This document shows, in pieces, positions 49,858 to 59,397 of a stretch of DNA of 64,000 nucleotides. This DNA is from DATMFV01 sp035555975 (GTDB lineage: Bacteria > Verrucomicrobiota > Verrucomicrobiia > Chthoniobacterales > Chthoniobacteraceae), in contig DATMFV010000008.1 in NCBI GenBank assembly GCA_035555975.1, forward strand, positions 1 through 64,000. The letters run 5' to 3'. Every line of letters begins with the position of its first letter. Position 1 is the first letter of the stretch. The notes under the pieces were generated by a model. That model saw only the letters and a program-made list of their open reading frames with translations. It did no database searches and was not told the origin of the DNA. A program made the position numbers and the translations under genes.

Positions 49858-51546
49858 ATGGCTCACCTAAATCCCCTTGCGTTATCTCCCCATGAAGCGA
49901 AACTGGTCGGGAGAGCCAGGCGGCTGTTGACGCCTAGGCAGAAGCTCGCGCAGTTGCTCCATCCCGTCCTGTGGGCGCATTGGGACCCTTCGATGCCGGA
50001 AGAGGAGTTGCTCGAAAGAGCCCTGGAGGTTCCCTGCGGTGGCTATTTCATGGGTAAAGGAGGCAGTGATTGGATGCGTCAGATCGTGAGCGAAGCCCAA
50101 AAGCGCCTTCCTGTAAAGGCGGTGATCTCCGGGGATCATGAATTTGGTTGTCAATGCGACCATGGGACGGGGCTTGGCCGCGCCATGAACGCGGGCGCGA
50201 TTCAACCGCTGGAAGATGCCGTGGAGCTTGCCTACCATGCAGGCAGGTGTACGGCACAGGAATGCCGTGCCTCCGGTATCCGTTGGAGCCTGGGGCCGGT
50301 GCTGGATCTTAATCTTAATCCGGACAACCCGATTGTGAATACCCGCGCCTTCGGCGGCAGCCACCCAACTTCGGCCGCCGCTGTGGCGATGGCCTATGCG
50401 CGTGGAATGCAGGAGCAAGGAATGGCCGCGTGCATGAAGCACTTTCCCGGCGACGGAGCCGACGCGCGCGATCAACATTCCGTGACAAGCATCAATCCCT
50501 TGTCGGAACATGATTGGATGGAAACCTATGGAAAGGCGTTTCAGGCGGGAATCGACTCGGGTATTCTGTCGATGATGGTCGGCCATATCGCGTGGCGCAC
50601 CCGTTCCGGTCGCCATCCCAAGACCGGCTTCCTCCTTCCCGCCACGGTTGACCCACGCATCCAGGTCGATCTTTTGCGCGAAGAACTCGGCTTTCAGGGA
50701 TTGGTGCTCACTGATGCAATTCCAATGGGCGGACTGCAATCGCATTTTTCCTGCGAAGCCGAGTATGTGGTGGAGACGATCCGATCGGGAGCCGACATGG
50801 TACTCTTCCCCGAAGACCTCAAAACCTCCGTTGATGCGCTTGAAAAGGCGCTGTGTGATGGCTACCTGAGCGAAAAGCGTGTGGACGATGCCTTCGGCAG
50901 GGTGCTCGCCTTCAAGGCCAAACTCGGCCTGCTTGATTCCGAAGAAGAAACCGGCGATCGCTTCCGGCCTGCGTTGTCGTCGCCCATGGAACCCCGGGAG
51001 AAGCTTGAGGTTTCCCGCCGGATTGCCGAACGATCGGTCACCCTGGTCCGCGATCTGGACGGCCTCTATCCGTTGCGCCTGCCGGAGGGGTCAAAGCTCG
51101 TGCTTTTCGAGATGCCCTTCGATACGCCTCCCAGGCACTCCCTGCTGGAGGCGGAGGGAGGCGATCGTTTGTCTCCCCTTGAGACGGAGCTGCGAGCGGC
51201 CGGCTACCGCACCGTCGTCGTCCGGAATCAGGCCGATGCCGAACGGGAAACGGCCGATGCCTGCGCGCTCTTCCACCTATTCTTTTCCACGCTCAGCCCA
51301 CGTCGGGGCAGCATCAGGTTGGGCCGCGCCGCGATGGATGCGATCGCCTGGAAGCGGGCTTACTCCGGGTTTCCCGTCTACTTCGTTTCGTTCGGAAATC
51401 CCTATATCGTCTGGGAACTGGGGGCCATCCATAACTATGTCTGTTGCTATTCAAGGCAGCCGCAGGTGATCAAGGCTTATGCCCGGGCGCTCCTCGGGCA
51501 GATTCCATTCCGGGGGAAACTGCCGGTCGATCTTCCCGAGCAATAA
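49858..51546 (+). CDS. GH3 glycoside hydrolase, NagZ-like
   Basis: The 562-residue protein is a family 3 glycosidase without a signal peptide. Its first domain is a TIM barrel with the conserved KHFPGDG at 194-200 and a D-x-H acid/base pair (Asp 205, His 207). The nucleophile is Asp 286 in GLVLTDAIPMGG. The D-H dyad is the arrangement of NagZ-type beta-N-acetylglucosaminidases and some beta-glucosidases. A second alpha/beta domain follows. It probably removes terminal sugars from imported oligosaccharides of locus C. It has its own motif copy upstream. Confidence 0.85.
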   Translation: MAHLNPLALSPHEAKLVGRARRLLTPRQKLAQLLHPVLWAHWDPSMPEEELLERALEVPCGGYFMGKGGSDWMRQIVSEAQKRLPVKAVISGDHEFGCQCDHGTGLGRAMNAGAIQPLEDAVELAYHAGRCTAQECRASGIRWSLGPVLDLNLNPDNPIVNTRAFGGSHPTSAAAVAMAYARGMQEQGMAACMKHFPGDGADARDQHSVTSINPLSEHDWMETYGKAFQAGIDSGILSMMVGHIAWRTRSGRHPKTGFLLPATVDPRIQVDLLREELGFQGLVLTDAIPMGGLQSHFSCEAEYVVETIRSGADMVLFPEDLKTSVDALEKALCDGYLSEKRVDDAFGRVLAFKAKLGLLDSEEETGDRFRPALSSPMEPREKLEVSRRIAERSVTLVRDLDGLYPLRLPEGSKLVLFEMPFDTPPRHSLLEAEGGDRLSPLETELRAAGYRTVVVRNQADAERETADACALFHLFFSTLSPRRGSIRLGRAAMDAIAWKRAYSGFPVYFVSFGNPYIVWELGAIHNYVCCYSRQPQVIKAYARALLGQIPFRGKLPVDLPEQ

Positions 51547-51619
51547 CTCCTGGAGCCTTCTCTCCCACAACCTGACCCCCGCGCCGGAGCCGATCACTCC
51601 CGGCCCGGAGAAAGCGTTG

Positions 51620-54600
51620 TCAGCGGCTTTCAAAAAGAAGCACCTCTCCATCTGCAAACCCGACCACGAGCGTCTCCCCCATTCTCTGGAGCGCTGCGAC
51701 CGGTCGCGAAACGCGTTCGAGTTCCTGAAGTTTCCGGTCCAGGACCAGCAACCCGCATCGCCCGCCCGCAATAATATAGCGCCCGACGGCGTCAATACAC
51801 TTCACGCCATCTGAAAGATACCGGCTGGAAAGGAGCTTCCCTGTCGTCGGATCATAGCGGTAGAGGAAACCATCCTCCCTCCCTACGATCAATGTCGCTT
51901 CGTCCCCGTGCTTCACAAGAGCACTCGCCAGAGTCGGACTATGATGAAAACTCCCCCAGACCCTCTTCAGACCGGGAAGGGTGAAGGCATCCATTCCGCC
52001 GGGATTGACGGTCAACAGACGCGGCCCGGTCGCTTCGTCAAAAGCATAGGCCGCATAGTAACGGTCCAACTCCTGGTTGCCAGACCCGTAGCCCGTCATC
52101 GCGGCGGACGCCATGACCGGAAGCTTCTCCCTGGCCGCCATCCCGGTCAGGTCGACCAGACCTACCCCGCCCGCTTCATCACCATAAGTCCCGACCAGCG
52201 CGATCCAGTTCGGATTCAAATGCTCCAGAGGCACGATGAGCTTCCCTCCAAAACCTTGAAATCGAAGCACCGGCCGTGGATCATTCAGAGGAGTGCTCAT
52301 GACCGCGAAATGGGGTGTCCAGACGATGCGGGGATTCCGGGAGGAGCCGACAATCCCCACCGCCGCCGGCTTCGTCTGGACGTAAAGACGCTTTGCCGCT
52401 TCATCGCCGCCTTCGAGAAAGAAATCGTCCACCCGGGTCCGGCCGTCCGCACGCCTCACATATAGCTGATCATCCAGGGTATAGACAGCGAGATCGACGC
52501 CATCTCCTCCCAAAGCTTCCCTGAGATCGACCCGCTTCACCGGCGCAGGGAAGCTCTTTTGCCAGACAAGCTCTCCCTGACGATCAGCCAGAAGGAGGCG
52601 CTCGCCTTGCCACGCTGCGACAAACCGCGATTCTCCCCTGCTCGCCCGAAGCTCAAGCCCGGCTTCCGAGGCGGGGTTCTTTCCAAGAAGTTCGACCTCG
52701 TGCAACGATAGCGCCGGATGCGCAGAGGCATCTCGCGGGTTCAACTTCAGCCGAAAGGCGTTTCCCTCCGCCTCCGTTTCAATGCCCAGTTTCTGGAAAT
52801 GGTAGGTATTGGTGTAATGCGCGTTCTCCAACAGATAAGATCCATTGGAGCACCGGATCTCCACCTCCCGCCGATCCTTCTGAAAACCATCCCTGCTGGC
52901 CTCGAGCACCATCTCCCACTCTGAAGCTTTGGGAAACTGCCCGCCGGAGCCGATGAGGCGGATCTCATTGACCTTTGTCAACCCGGGGAATTCAAACGTC
53001 AAAGCCACCCCGTCGCCGACATCTTTCCAACCCGCCCTCGCATGGCGTGAAATCGTTCGATCCCGAAGTTCCTGCGCATTCCCTGATGTCAATGCAGGTT
53101 GCACATTGATCCGAAAATCCTGATAAACGCTCAACGGCGGCAAAAATCCTCCCAGTTTCCCCACCTGTTTGAGTCGCGACAATCCTCCCTCCTGCTGATC
53201 CTGCACGGAATCGCTGCGCGTCCGGGGAGTTGAGCGCTCCCACGCCCGGGCCAATGCCTGCTGTGCGTTCTTCAATGGCGACGATGCCTTTGGAAAAGCA
53301 AGCTCGGTCCGCCCTGTCATCAACAAGAGTTCTCCCTTGCCTGACAGAGAAGAAGATGACTCCCGATGCAGCTTTCCTGACGGGGCGAGCGAGTAATGAA
53401 GTGTTGCCAGATTCCGCTGGCGATCCTCAATAATCATCTTTCCTTCCCGTACCTCAACGGACTCGACGGGGCGGGAAAAGCTGAAAGTCCCCATTCCAGG
53501 CAGGTCCAGCGACCGCACATGACACGCCACCCACGATGCCGAACTCAATGCAAAGCTGTCGGCCACGATCTTCCCCTGCCCTCCTCCATCGAACCGTCCG
53601 GCTCCGTAGATTGCCACCGCGTCGCGCCCCCCTTCCCTTTTTACCGCGACGACGCCGGGGGCAACGGCCCGCACTTCATAGCGTTTTGAATCGCCCTGCC
53701 GGTTGGCGTAAAGCAGATTTGAGAAAAACGTTCGCTCTCCTGCCGCTGCCTTCCAGCTCTTCCGCTGCACGAAGAAATGCGGCGCAACCGCACCATCCCT
53801 CCGCCCGGAAACGTTCTCTCCTTCACTGGCGTCCGCCGGCTTGATGAAAAACCCGGTGCCGTTTTGCGCATCCCTTCCGACAAAATTCCCGTGATCGTCG
53901 AGGCTCCCGGGCTGAAAACTTCTCCAGCGGCATGTTAAGCGAAAATCATCTGTAAAATGAGCGGTCAAGGCATCAATGACGACAAAGTACTCGCCCCTGC
54001 GGCGGAAAACGTGTCGGCTCCAGGCGCAGCCGCCCCCGTTCTCATCAAGCGTCAACGTCGACATCGCCAGGTTTCCGCGGTTGCAGATGGCGTCGGTCCG
54101 CGCCGCCACCGACCGAACATCCTCCTTGCCGCGACTGGTTGAAACGCCGCTTTTTGCCCAGGCATCATGTTTCTGGCTGTTCTGAAAAAGAAGCAGGCTC
54201 CCGGCTTCCGTCCACCGGACGATGCTGTTCGCGCCGCTGCCCTCCCGCATCTTGAGCCCTCCAAACTCGGCAGCCTCCAATACCAGCGACGCGTCGTCCG
54301 CCGTGAAACCGTCCCGGAAATAGAGCAGGTTGTTGAGCCCGGTGGCAGGCCCCTTGTACGCCGCCCAGTGCGGGCCGGGCGTAAAGCGAAGGTAGCCTTT
54401 GCGATAAAATGGGTCGAGTTCCACCTTCTGCGCTCCCAGGAAGCGGGCAGGCGGCTTCGCCTGATCGGGCCTTCCACCCCTCCACCAACCGCCGGGAGGA
54501 GGGGTGATCCCAAATCCACCCTCCTGCCACCCCGCCATCCTTTCCCTGAGCCACTCCGCGCCCGCGTCTCCACCAAAAAAGGCGAGTGAAATCGCGCCGT

Positions 54601-55831
54601 CTCCTCCCTTGGTGTTCGAAAACTGATATCCGGGCCGGGCGCTAAGATAGGGACTGCGCCCAATATCAAAGCCCAGATTGTCAACCGAAGCCAGGTAGTA
54701 ACCGGTCATGCGTTCAAAAATTCCATTCTCCAAAGGCTTTCGACTGCCATACACCCAATACAGCCGCGCCAGAAGGGAAGTGACGTCAAGATCGCCCGGC
54801 CCGGTGGTGGACCCTCTGCTGATCCCCTGGGAGATCATCAGGTCGATCTTTTCTTCGAGGTTTGAAAGCCTCTCCTTCACCTTGGAAAGAGACGCATCAT
54901 CAAGCGTGGAGCAATGGGCCAGATAGTCGCTGGCGAGATACATTCCGATAAAGGCGGTCATCAAATGCCGGTTCAAGCCCTTCAAGATTCCCTCCGGCGA
55001 TTCCGTCCAGGCCTCAACGGCGAAAGCGTCGACATTTCGCTCAACGTTCACGAAAACGCGTCGGTCGACCTCCCGCCTCAGGTCGGCGTCAGCCACGTTC
55101 AACGCCAGAAACTGCCTGAGCGCCCAGTAATAGCGTTCCCATGAGTAGTGATCTCCCATGCGAAAGCCCCACAACCCTTCATCGGCGCTCCGGCTTCCGA
55201 CCTCCGCCTGAAGAAGCTGGTGCGCCTTGCGGGCGGCGCGTGCATTGCCATACCAGAAGGCGTCATAGACCGCCTCCGGGAAATCACGCCAATGCGTCTT
55301 CCCCTCGCTCCTTCCCGGGGAGAGAGGCAATTCCGGCAGGCGATCGCGGCGCCCCGCCTCGCTTTTGATCCAGTCGAGCAACCGCTCCGTCCCTTTCTCC
55401 AACCCCTCCGCACCGGAGGCTGAAAGGACAATGACAGGGGTCTCCCGCTGCAAGGGAGCGTGTAGAAACTGGATCAAATACTCCCCCCGTGCCGGAAACT
55501 CCGAAGACGCGGGCGCGAGGTGCTTTGCCGCCAGTTGAATAAACGCCTTGTTGGTCCGGACATTTCCCATCAGCACCATGGGAATACGCTGGTACCTGGG
55601 TGCGATGCGCCATGTCCCCGGCTCCAGCAGTTCATCGTCGTGCAGGATGCGGGCCTCCGCCAAGCCTGCCTGATTGAGTTGGTTGGCAAGCGTCTGAGCC
55701 CTCACCTGATCACCGGGCCCGCTGACAATGAGCATTTCGACTCCTTTCGCCCCAGCCCTTGTGATTGATGTCAAACAGCACAGTATGAGGAGGAAAAAGC
55801 TATTGAAGATAGCTCGAGAGTCTTTGCGCAT
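51620..55831 (-). CDS. Very large secreted protein: helical/heparinase-like core plus C-terminal propeller
   Basis: The 1403-residue protein has a signal peptide (FNSFFLLILCCLTSITRAGA). Residues of about 190-560 are helical and toroid-like. A beta-sandwich follows with HVFRRRGEYFVVIDALTAHF, closely resembling the heparinase-type sandwich of locus C (HRRGEYIVVLDSAQ). About 880-1030 looks like a discoidin-type binding domain (VALTFEFPGLTKVNEIRLIG). The last 330 residues are repeated beta-blades (LYVRRADGRTR; IVGREDGFLYRYDPTTGK; LVVGFADGEVLLFESR), a PQQ/WD-like propeller. I do not know this combination as a named family. Its start overlaps the upstream pseudopilin gene by 32 bases, so the two are translationally linked. 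Confidence 0.75.
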   Translation of the reverse strand: MRKDSRAIFNSFFLLILCCLTSITRAGAKGVEMLIVSGPGDQVRAQTLANQLNQAGLAEARILHDDELLEPGTWRIAPRYQRIPMVLMGNVRTNKAFIQLAAKHLAPASSEFPARGEYLIQFLHAPLQRETPVIVLSASGAEGLEKGTERLLDWIKSEAGRRDRLPELPLSPGRSEGKTHWRDFPEAVYDAFWYGNARAARKAHQLLQAEVGSRSADEGLWGFRMGDHYSWERYYWALRQFLALNVADADLRREVDRRVFVNVERNVDAFAVEAWTESPEGILKGLNRHLMTAFIGMYLASDYLAHCSTLDDASLSKVKERLSNLEEKIDLMISQGISRGSTTGPGDLDVTSLLARLYWVYGSRKPLENGIFERMTGYYLASVDNLGFDIGRSPYLSARPGYQFSNTKGGDGAISLAFFGGDAGAEWLRERMAGWQEGGFGITPPPGGWWRGGRPDQAKPPARFLGAQKVELDPFYRKGYLRFTPGPHWAAYKGPATGLNNLLYFRDGFTADDASLVLEAAEFGGLKMREGSGANSIVRWTEAGSLLLFQNSQKHDAWAKSGVSTSRGKEDVRSVAARTDAICNRGNLAMSTLTLDENGGGCAWSRHVFRRRGEYFVVIDALTAHFTDDFRLTCRWRSFQPGSLDDHGNFVGRDAQNGTGFFIKPADASEGENVSGRRDGAVAPHFFVQRKSWKAAAGERTFFSNLLYANRQGDSKRYEVRAVAPGVVAVKREGGRDAVAIYGAGRFDGGGQGKIVADSFALSSASWVACHVRSLDLPGMGTFSFSRPVESVEVREGKMIIEDRQRNLATLHYSLAPSGKLHRESSSSLSGKGELLLMTGRTELAFPKASSPLKNAQQALARAWERSTPRTRSDSVQDQQEGGLSRLKQVGKLGGFLPPLSVYQDFRINVQPALTSGNAQELRDRTISRHARAGWKDVGDGVALTFEFPGLTKVNEIRLIGSGGQFPKASEWEMVLEASRDGFQKDRREVEIRCSNGSYLLENAHYTNTYHFQKLGIETEAEGNAFRLKLNPRDASAHPALSLHEVELLGKNPASEAGLELRASRGESRFVAAWQGERLLLADRQGELVWQKSFPAPVKRVDLREALGGDGVDLAVYTLDDQLYVRRADGRTRVDDFFLEGGDEAAKRLYVQTKPAAVGIVGSSRNPRIVWTPHFAVMSTPLNDPRPVLRFQGFGGKLIVPLEHLNPNWIALVGTYGDEAGGVGLVDLTGMAAREKLPVMASAAMTGYGSGNQELDRYYAAYAFDEATGPRLLTVNPGGMDAFTLPGLKRVWGSFHHSPTLASALVKHGDEATLIVGREDGFLYRYDPTTGKLLSSRYLSDGVKCIDAVGRYIIAGGRCGLLVLDRKLQELERVSRPVAALQRMGETLVVGFADGEVLLFESR

Positions 55832-56564
55832 AGTCTTGATATTCCTCGGGGGTCAACGTTTCGACGTGTCCATCAAGAAACCAGAAGTTGGCCTTTCCGG
55901 CGTGCCGGTAGCTACTGATCCGATTGGAGACATTGCCCGTGTCGTGGATTCCCTGTTGATCATTGGAACCCCCGAAGGAACTCAACGCAGCGCCATCTCC
56001 CATGTAAATGACCTGGGAACGATTCGTAAACTGGTGAACATTCCGGTAGCCGTAGCCCGCCACCGCCCCCGAAGCGTCGCGAACTCCATAGCGGTACCAG
56101 TCCGGCCGGCTGTAGCTGGAGGTCGGCGTGGCGCCGTGGGTCACCATCGACAGGTGCTTGGGGCAGAGGTACTGCCGTTGCTCATTGATGCTCCAGTTAT
56201 AGTAATACCGCAGTGAAGCATTCCAGTTGGAAAAGTTTGCCAGCCGCCTCCCGGGAGGGTCGTCCGGTATCGCCGAATTGTCGACCAGCACCCCGTGGTT
56301 CTCGGTCGCAAACTGGAGCACGTAAAGACCGTACTGCCGCAGGATCTGAACGCACCCGATCGTGGCTGCGCGTTCCCTGGTCACCCCGAGCGTCCCCGCG
56401 ATCAAAACGGCGAGAACCAACAGCACCGCGATCGCCACCACAAGCTCGGTCGTCGTAAATCCCGAACGGGAAGCTTTCGCCCAGCGAACACGAACCTCCA
56501 GATCCACCGGAAGCCGGGTGTTCCTGTCGTACCATGGCCTGGAGAAGGGAAGGAAGCGGGGCAT
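55800..56564 (-). CDS. Pseudopilin-like protein with long leader
   Basis: The 254-residue protein has an unusually long basic leader of about 34 residues (MPRFLPFSRPWYDRNTRLPV and on) before the prepilin motif G|FTTTELVVAIAV with intact Glu 5, a hydrophobic helix and the C-terminal block FWFLDGHVETLTPE. Such leaders are usually under 25 residues. The ATG at 56564 is the only good start upstream of the motif. It is the first gene of the leftward pair in locus D, divergent from the surface-protein genes, and its 3' end overlaps the large secreted protein gene by 32 bases. Confidence 0.85.
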   Translation of the reverse strand: MPRFLPFSRPWYDRNTRLPVDLEVRVRWAKASRSGFTTTELVVAIAVLLVLAVLIAGTLGVTRERAATIGCVQILRQYGLYVLQFATENHGVLVDNSAIPDDPPGRRLANFSNWNASLRYYYNWSINEQRQYLCPKHLSMVTHGATPTSSYSRPDWYRYGVRDASGAVAGYGYRNVHQFTNRSQVIYMGDGAALSSFGGSNDQQGIHDTGNVSNRISSYRHAGKANFWFLDGHVETLTPEEYQDYAQRLSSYLQ

Positions 56565-56728
56565 TAGGGAGAAGTCGAAAAAGTCGCGTTAACCCTCAAC
56601 TCTCCCGGGCTGGTTTCCAAGCAATGGACGCACTTTCGTGCAACAGCGGCATGGAGAATGAAGGCTGGAACAATAGGACAGAAAACCAACCGCCCGGCAA
56701 CCCTATTCCTGCCCTGAAGTGAAACAAA

Positions 56729-56742
56729 CTGTAGGCCTACAG
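56729..56742. promoter_or_regulatory. Perfect 14-bp palindrome, probable operator in locus D
   Basis: CTGTAGGCCTACAG is an exact palindrome in the 241-bp gap between the leftward pseudopilin gene and the rightward surface-protein gene, 63 bp before the latter's ATG. A degenerate copy, GTGTAGGCCCACAG, lies on the start of the GntR-LacI gene at 60573-60586. The rest of the gap shows no gene; a small hairpin GCAC-TTTC-GTGC is at about 56628-56641. Confidence 0.65.
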
Positions 56743-56805
56743 ACAAAATCCTCCCACCCCCAAAACACCTTGAATTCGCTCCCCTCCCGCCGCACTCTTG
56801 CCGTC

Positions 56806-57549
56806 ATGAAGCGTCTCCACCTGACAGCGCCGCTAGTCTCCCTGGCGCTACCCTTCTTCCTGACGGCGCGCCCGCCCGGCGCCACCGCGCAGATCCCGCT
56901 GATGGGAGAGGGGCGTTATCATCAGGATTTCAATACGCTGACACGCTCATCGGCTCCAACGCCATGGGTCGACAATGAAACCGTCGTCGGCTGGTATGCC
57001 CGGCAAAGCGTCCCGCCCGATCTATCAGATCGATATGGAACCATCGTCCATTCCGATGGCTCCGGCAAAATGGGCCGAATCTACAGCTTTGGAGCTGCGG
57101 ATACCGACAATCTCTCCCTGGGAGGACTTGCGTCGGGATCGATCGGAGCCCTCGCGATCGGCGTTCAGTTCCAGAATAGTTCCGATGCTCCGCTTATCCT
57201 CGCCAGCCTCTCGTTCAAAGCCAGACAATGGCGGGACGGCGGCGGAAGCAGACAGCTTTTCAGCTTCAGTTACCGCATTTCACCGGAGCCGATTGAAAAC
57301 ATCCTCGGAGAGGAAGCCGAATGGGTTCGGCATCCCTCGCTGGACTTTCTTTCGCCATCCAACGGAGGAACGCCCGCGCCGCTTTCAGATGAACCGGCCA
57401 ATGGAGAAACGCTCTCTGAAACCGTGAATCTCGTCCTGATGCCGGGCGAGTGTATCGTGTTTCGCTGGAGTTTTCCCCAGGGCGACCAGGAACTGACCGA
57501 TGCGTATGGCATTGATGACTTTGAGTTAACCTATCACCCCCACCACTAA
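56806..57549 (+). CDS. Secreted surface-protein paralogue without PEP-CTERM tail
   Basis: The 247-residue protein begins MKRLHLTAPLVSLALPFFLT with a signal peptide, then a beta-rich body (YHQDFNTLTRSSAPTPWVDN; GGLASGSIGALAIGVQFQNS; ECIVFRWSFPQGDQ; GIDDFELTYHPHH at the end). It is a clear paralogue of the next gene, which has the same blocks and a C-terminal sorting tail. This copy stops right after IDDFELTY, where the neighbour continues into the PEP-CTERM segment, so it should be released rather than anchored. The ATG at 56806 was chosen as the start of the signal peptide; upstream sequence holds the operator. The next gene follows after 4 bases. Confidence 0.8.
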   Translation: MKRLHLTAPLVSLALPFFLTARPPGATAQIPLMGEGRYHQDFNTLTRSSAPTPWVDNETVVGWYARQSVPPDLSDRYGTIVHSDGSGKMGRIYSFGAADTDNLSLGGLASGSIGALAIGVQFQNSSDAPLILASLSFKARQWRDGGGSRQLFSFSYRISPEPIENILGEEAEWVRHPSLDFLSPSNGGTPAPLSDEPANGETLSETVNLVLMPGECIVFRWSFPQGDQELTDAYGIDDFELTYHPHH

Positions 57550-57553
57550 AACC

Positions 57554-58378
57554 ATGCCTCATCATCATCGTTTCCCATTGTTCATAACCGCTCTGTTGCT
57601 CCTTGTGGGGCCGCTTCATGGAGCGAGGGCCTCCATCCTGCTCCCGGGAGGCGGCACCTATACACAAAACTTCAATACCCTTCCGGCGGCGACTACTGCG
57701 GATGGTGATCCCTGGGTCAATGATGTCACGCTTCCAGGCTGGTATGCGGAACTGGGCAACCAGAGCCACGAACGCGCCGGGACAATCAGGGCCGGAAATG
57801 GCGCCAACGATCATGGGCGCTTGTGGAGTTTTGGCCCCACGGGAAGCTCCGACCGTTCGCTCGGCGGCATAGCCAGCGGTTCAGTAGGCGCCGTGGCGTT
57901 CGGGGTTCAGTTTCAGAATACGAGCGGACAGGTGTTGACCTTTGATTCTCTCTCCTTCTGGGCGGAGGAATGGCGCTCCAATCCGGGGCTGGCGGCCACG
58001 CTCGACCTTTACTACCAGGTTTCCACGACCGAAATCACCAGCCTGTTGCCGGTGAGCGGATGGACCGCCCTTTCCGACCTGACCTTCACGGCACCCGTCT
58101 CCGGCAGCACCTCCGCCATCGATGGAAAGGCAACCGGAAACCGGGAGTTTCTCTCCGCGGACCATCTCTCCCTGTCGTTAAATCCCGGCGAGTATATCCT
58201 CTTTCGCTGGGTCAATGGCACCACGGCCACCGGCCGGCAGTTCGGCCTTGCCATTGACGACTTCGAGATCAGCTACCGAACGGTTCCCGAAGCAGGCGCC
58301 AATGGTCTTCTCCTGCTTGGATTAGGAGGTTTTGCCTTCCTTCGTCTTTACCGGAGGCGCGTTACATCCAGGCGATGA
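57554..58378 (+). CDS. PEP-CTERM-type surface protein, anchored paralogue
   Basis: The 274-residue protein has a signal peptide (MPHHHRFPLFITALLLLVGP), the body shared with the preceding gene (YTQNFNTLPAATTADGDPW; GGIASGSVGAVAFGVQFQNT; GEYILFRWVNG; AIDDFEISYRTV) and a C-terminal tail VPEAGANGLLLLGLGGFAFL then YRRR. The tail is a variant of PEP-CTERM with V-P-E-A in place of P-E-P, a hydrophobic helix and a basic end. Its function is unknown; the fold suggests carbohydrate contact. The stop overlaps the start of the oxidoreductase gene (ATGA), so the three genes form one operon. Confidence 0.85.
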   Translation: MPHHHRFPLFITALLLLVGPLHGARASILLPGGGTYTQNFNTLPAATTADGDPWVNDVTLPGWYAELGNQSHERAGTIRAGNGANDHGRLWSFGPTGSSDRSLGGIASGSVGAVAFGVQFQNTSGQVLTFDSLSFWAEEWRSNPGLAATLDLYYQVSTTEITSLLPVSGWTALSDLTFTAPVSGSTSAIDGKATGNREFLSADHLSLSLNPGEYILFRWVNGTTATGRQFGLAIDDFEISYRTVPEAGANGLLLLGLGGFAFLRLYRRRVTSRR

Positions 58379-59397
58379 GTCTCAAAATCTGTCTGATAGG
58401 CTGTGGTGAACATGCCTGGAAGGTTCATGGGCCGTCTTTGCGAAAATACCGGCGGCTTCACCCTGAGACGGAGCTCGCCGCCTGTTGTGACATCAACCGG
58501 GATGCCGCACTGGGATTTGCCGCCAGGTTCGGGTTCTCCCGTTCGTATGTTGACTATGAACGAATGCTGGACTGCGAGCAGCCCGATGCCGTTTCAGTCC
58601 TGCTTCCTCCTGAACTGATCCATCCCGTCGGCCGCGTCATTCTCTCCCGGGGGATACCCGCTTTACTCGAAAAGCCTCCGGGGATGACGCAGGCGGAACT
58701 GGAGAATCTGGCCACCGTCGCCGAGGCCGGTGGCACGATCAATCAGGTGGCGTTCAATCGCCGCTATACGGCGATCATCCGGTACACGCACCAGCGCCTC
58801 AATGACTTTCTACCCAGCACATCGGCCTTTCAGGTCAACTACGAGATGATCCGCTTCAATCGTTGGGATGCCGACTTCGCCACAACAGCGATTCACGCCC
58901 TCGATACCGCGCTCTTTCTCTCCCGAAGCCCCTATGTAAAAGCCTCCTTTGACTATTGCGAAGCTCCGGGCGAGGCAGGAGGTGTCATCGGCGCTACCAT
59001 TGAAGCTCTGACCCAGTGCGGCACACGCGTTCACATGAACTTCCAGCCCGTCGCCGGGGTGGTGCTCGAAAGGGCATCGATTCATGGGCTCGAACAATCG
59101 ATGACCCTCGACATCCCGGTATGGGGAGCCTATGACTCCCCGGGCCGCCTGCGCCACTGGCATCAGGATCGCCTGGTACACGAGATTTCAGGCAGCGAAC
59201 TGATGCCGGGCGAAGAGATGTATGAACAGAGCGGCTTTTACGCCGAAAACGAAGCCTTCTTCGAGTCCGTCCGTCATCACCGGCCGGCGACCCCGGGCCT
59301 GCGGGATGCCTGCCAGTCGGTGGCGCTGATGGAAGCCTTTCGCAGGAGATGTCGTGGCATCGAGTTCCCCGATCAGCTCCTCTCCCCGCCGCGTTGA
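58375..59397 (+). CDS. Gfo/Idh/MocA-family oxidoreductase
   Basis: The 340-residue protein begins MSLKICLIGCGEHAWKVHGP, a Rossmann strand with G-x-G-x-x-A. It has the family E-K-P (LLEKPPGM, about 100-107) and the C-terminal domain (FATTAIHALDTALFLSRSPY). It probably oxidises a sugar or uronate from locus D with NAD(P). It overlaps the preceding surface-protein gene by four bases. Its 3' end overlaps the convergent regulator gene by 25 bases, which leaves no room for a separate terminator. Confidence 0.88.
   Translation: MSLKICLIGCGEHAWKVHGPSLRKYRRLHPETELAACCDINRDAALGFAARFGFSRSYVDYERMLDCEQPDAVSVLLPPELIHPVGRVILSRGIPALLEKPPGMTQAELENLATVAEAGGTINQVAFNRRYTAIIRYTHQRLNDFLPSTSAFQVNYEMIRFNRWDADFATTAIHALDTALFLSRSPYVKASFDYCEAPGEAGGVIGATIEALTQCGTRVHMNFQPVAGVVLERASIHGLEQSMTLDIPVWGAYDSPGRLRHWHQDRLVHEISGSELMPGEEMYEQSGFYAENEAFFESVRHHRPATPGLRDACQSVALMEAFRRRCRGIEFPDQLLSPPR

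Noticed and set aside
56581..56600. A sixth copy of the locus C motif (CAACTCTCCCGGG) in locus D
   Set aside because: Only the ACTCTCCC half matches; the TGTGAGT half is absent and the orientation to the gene is reversed.
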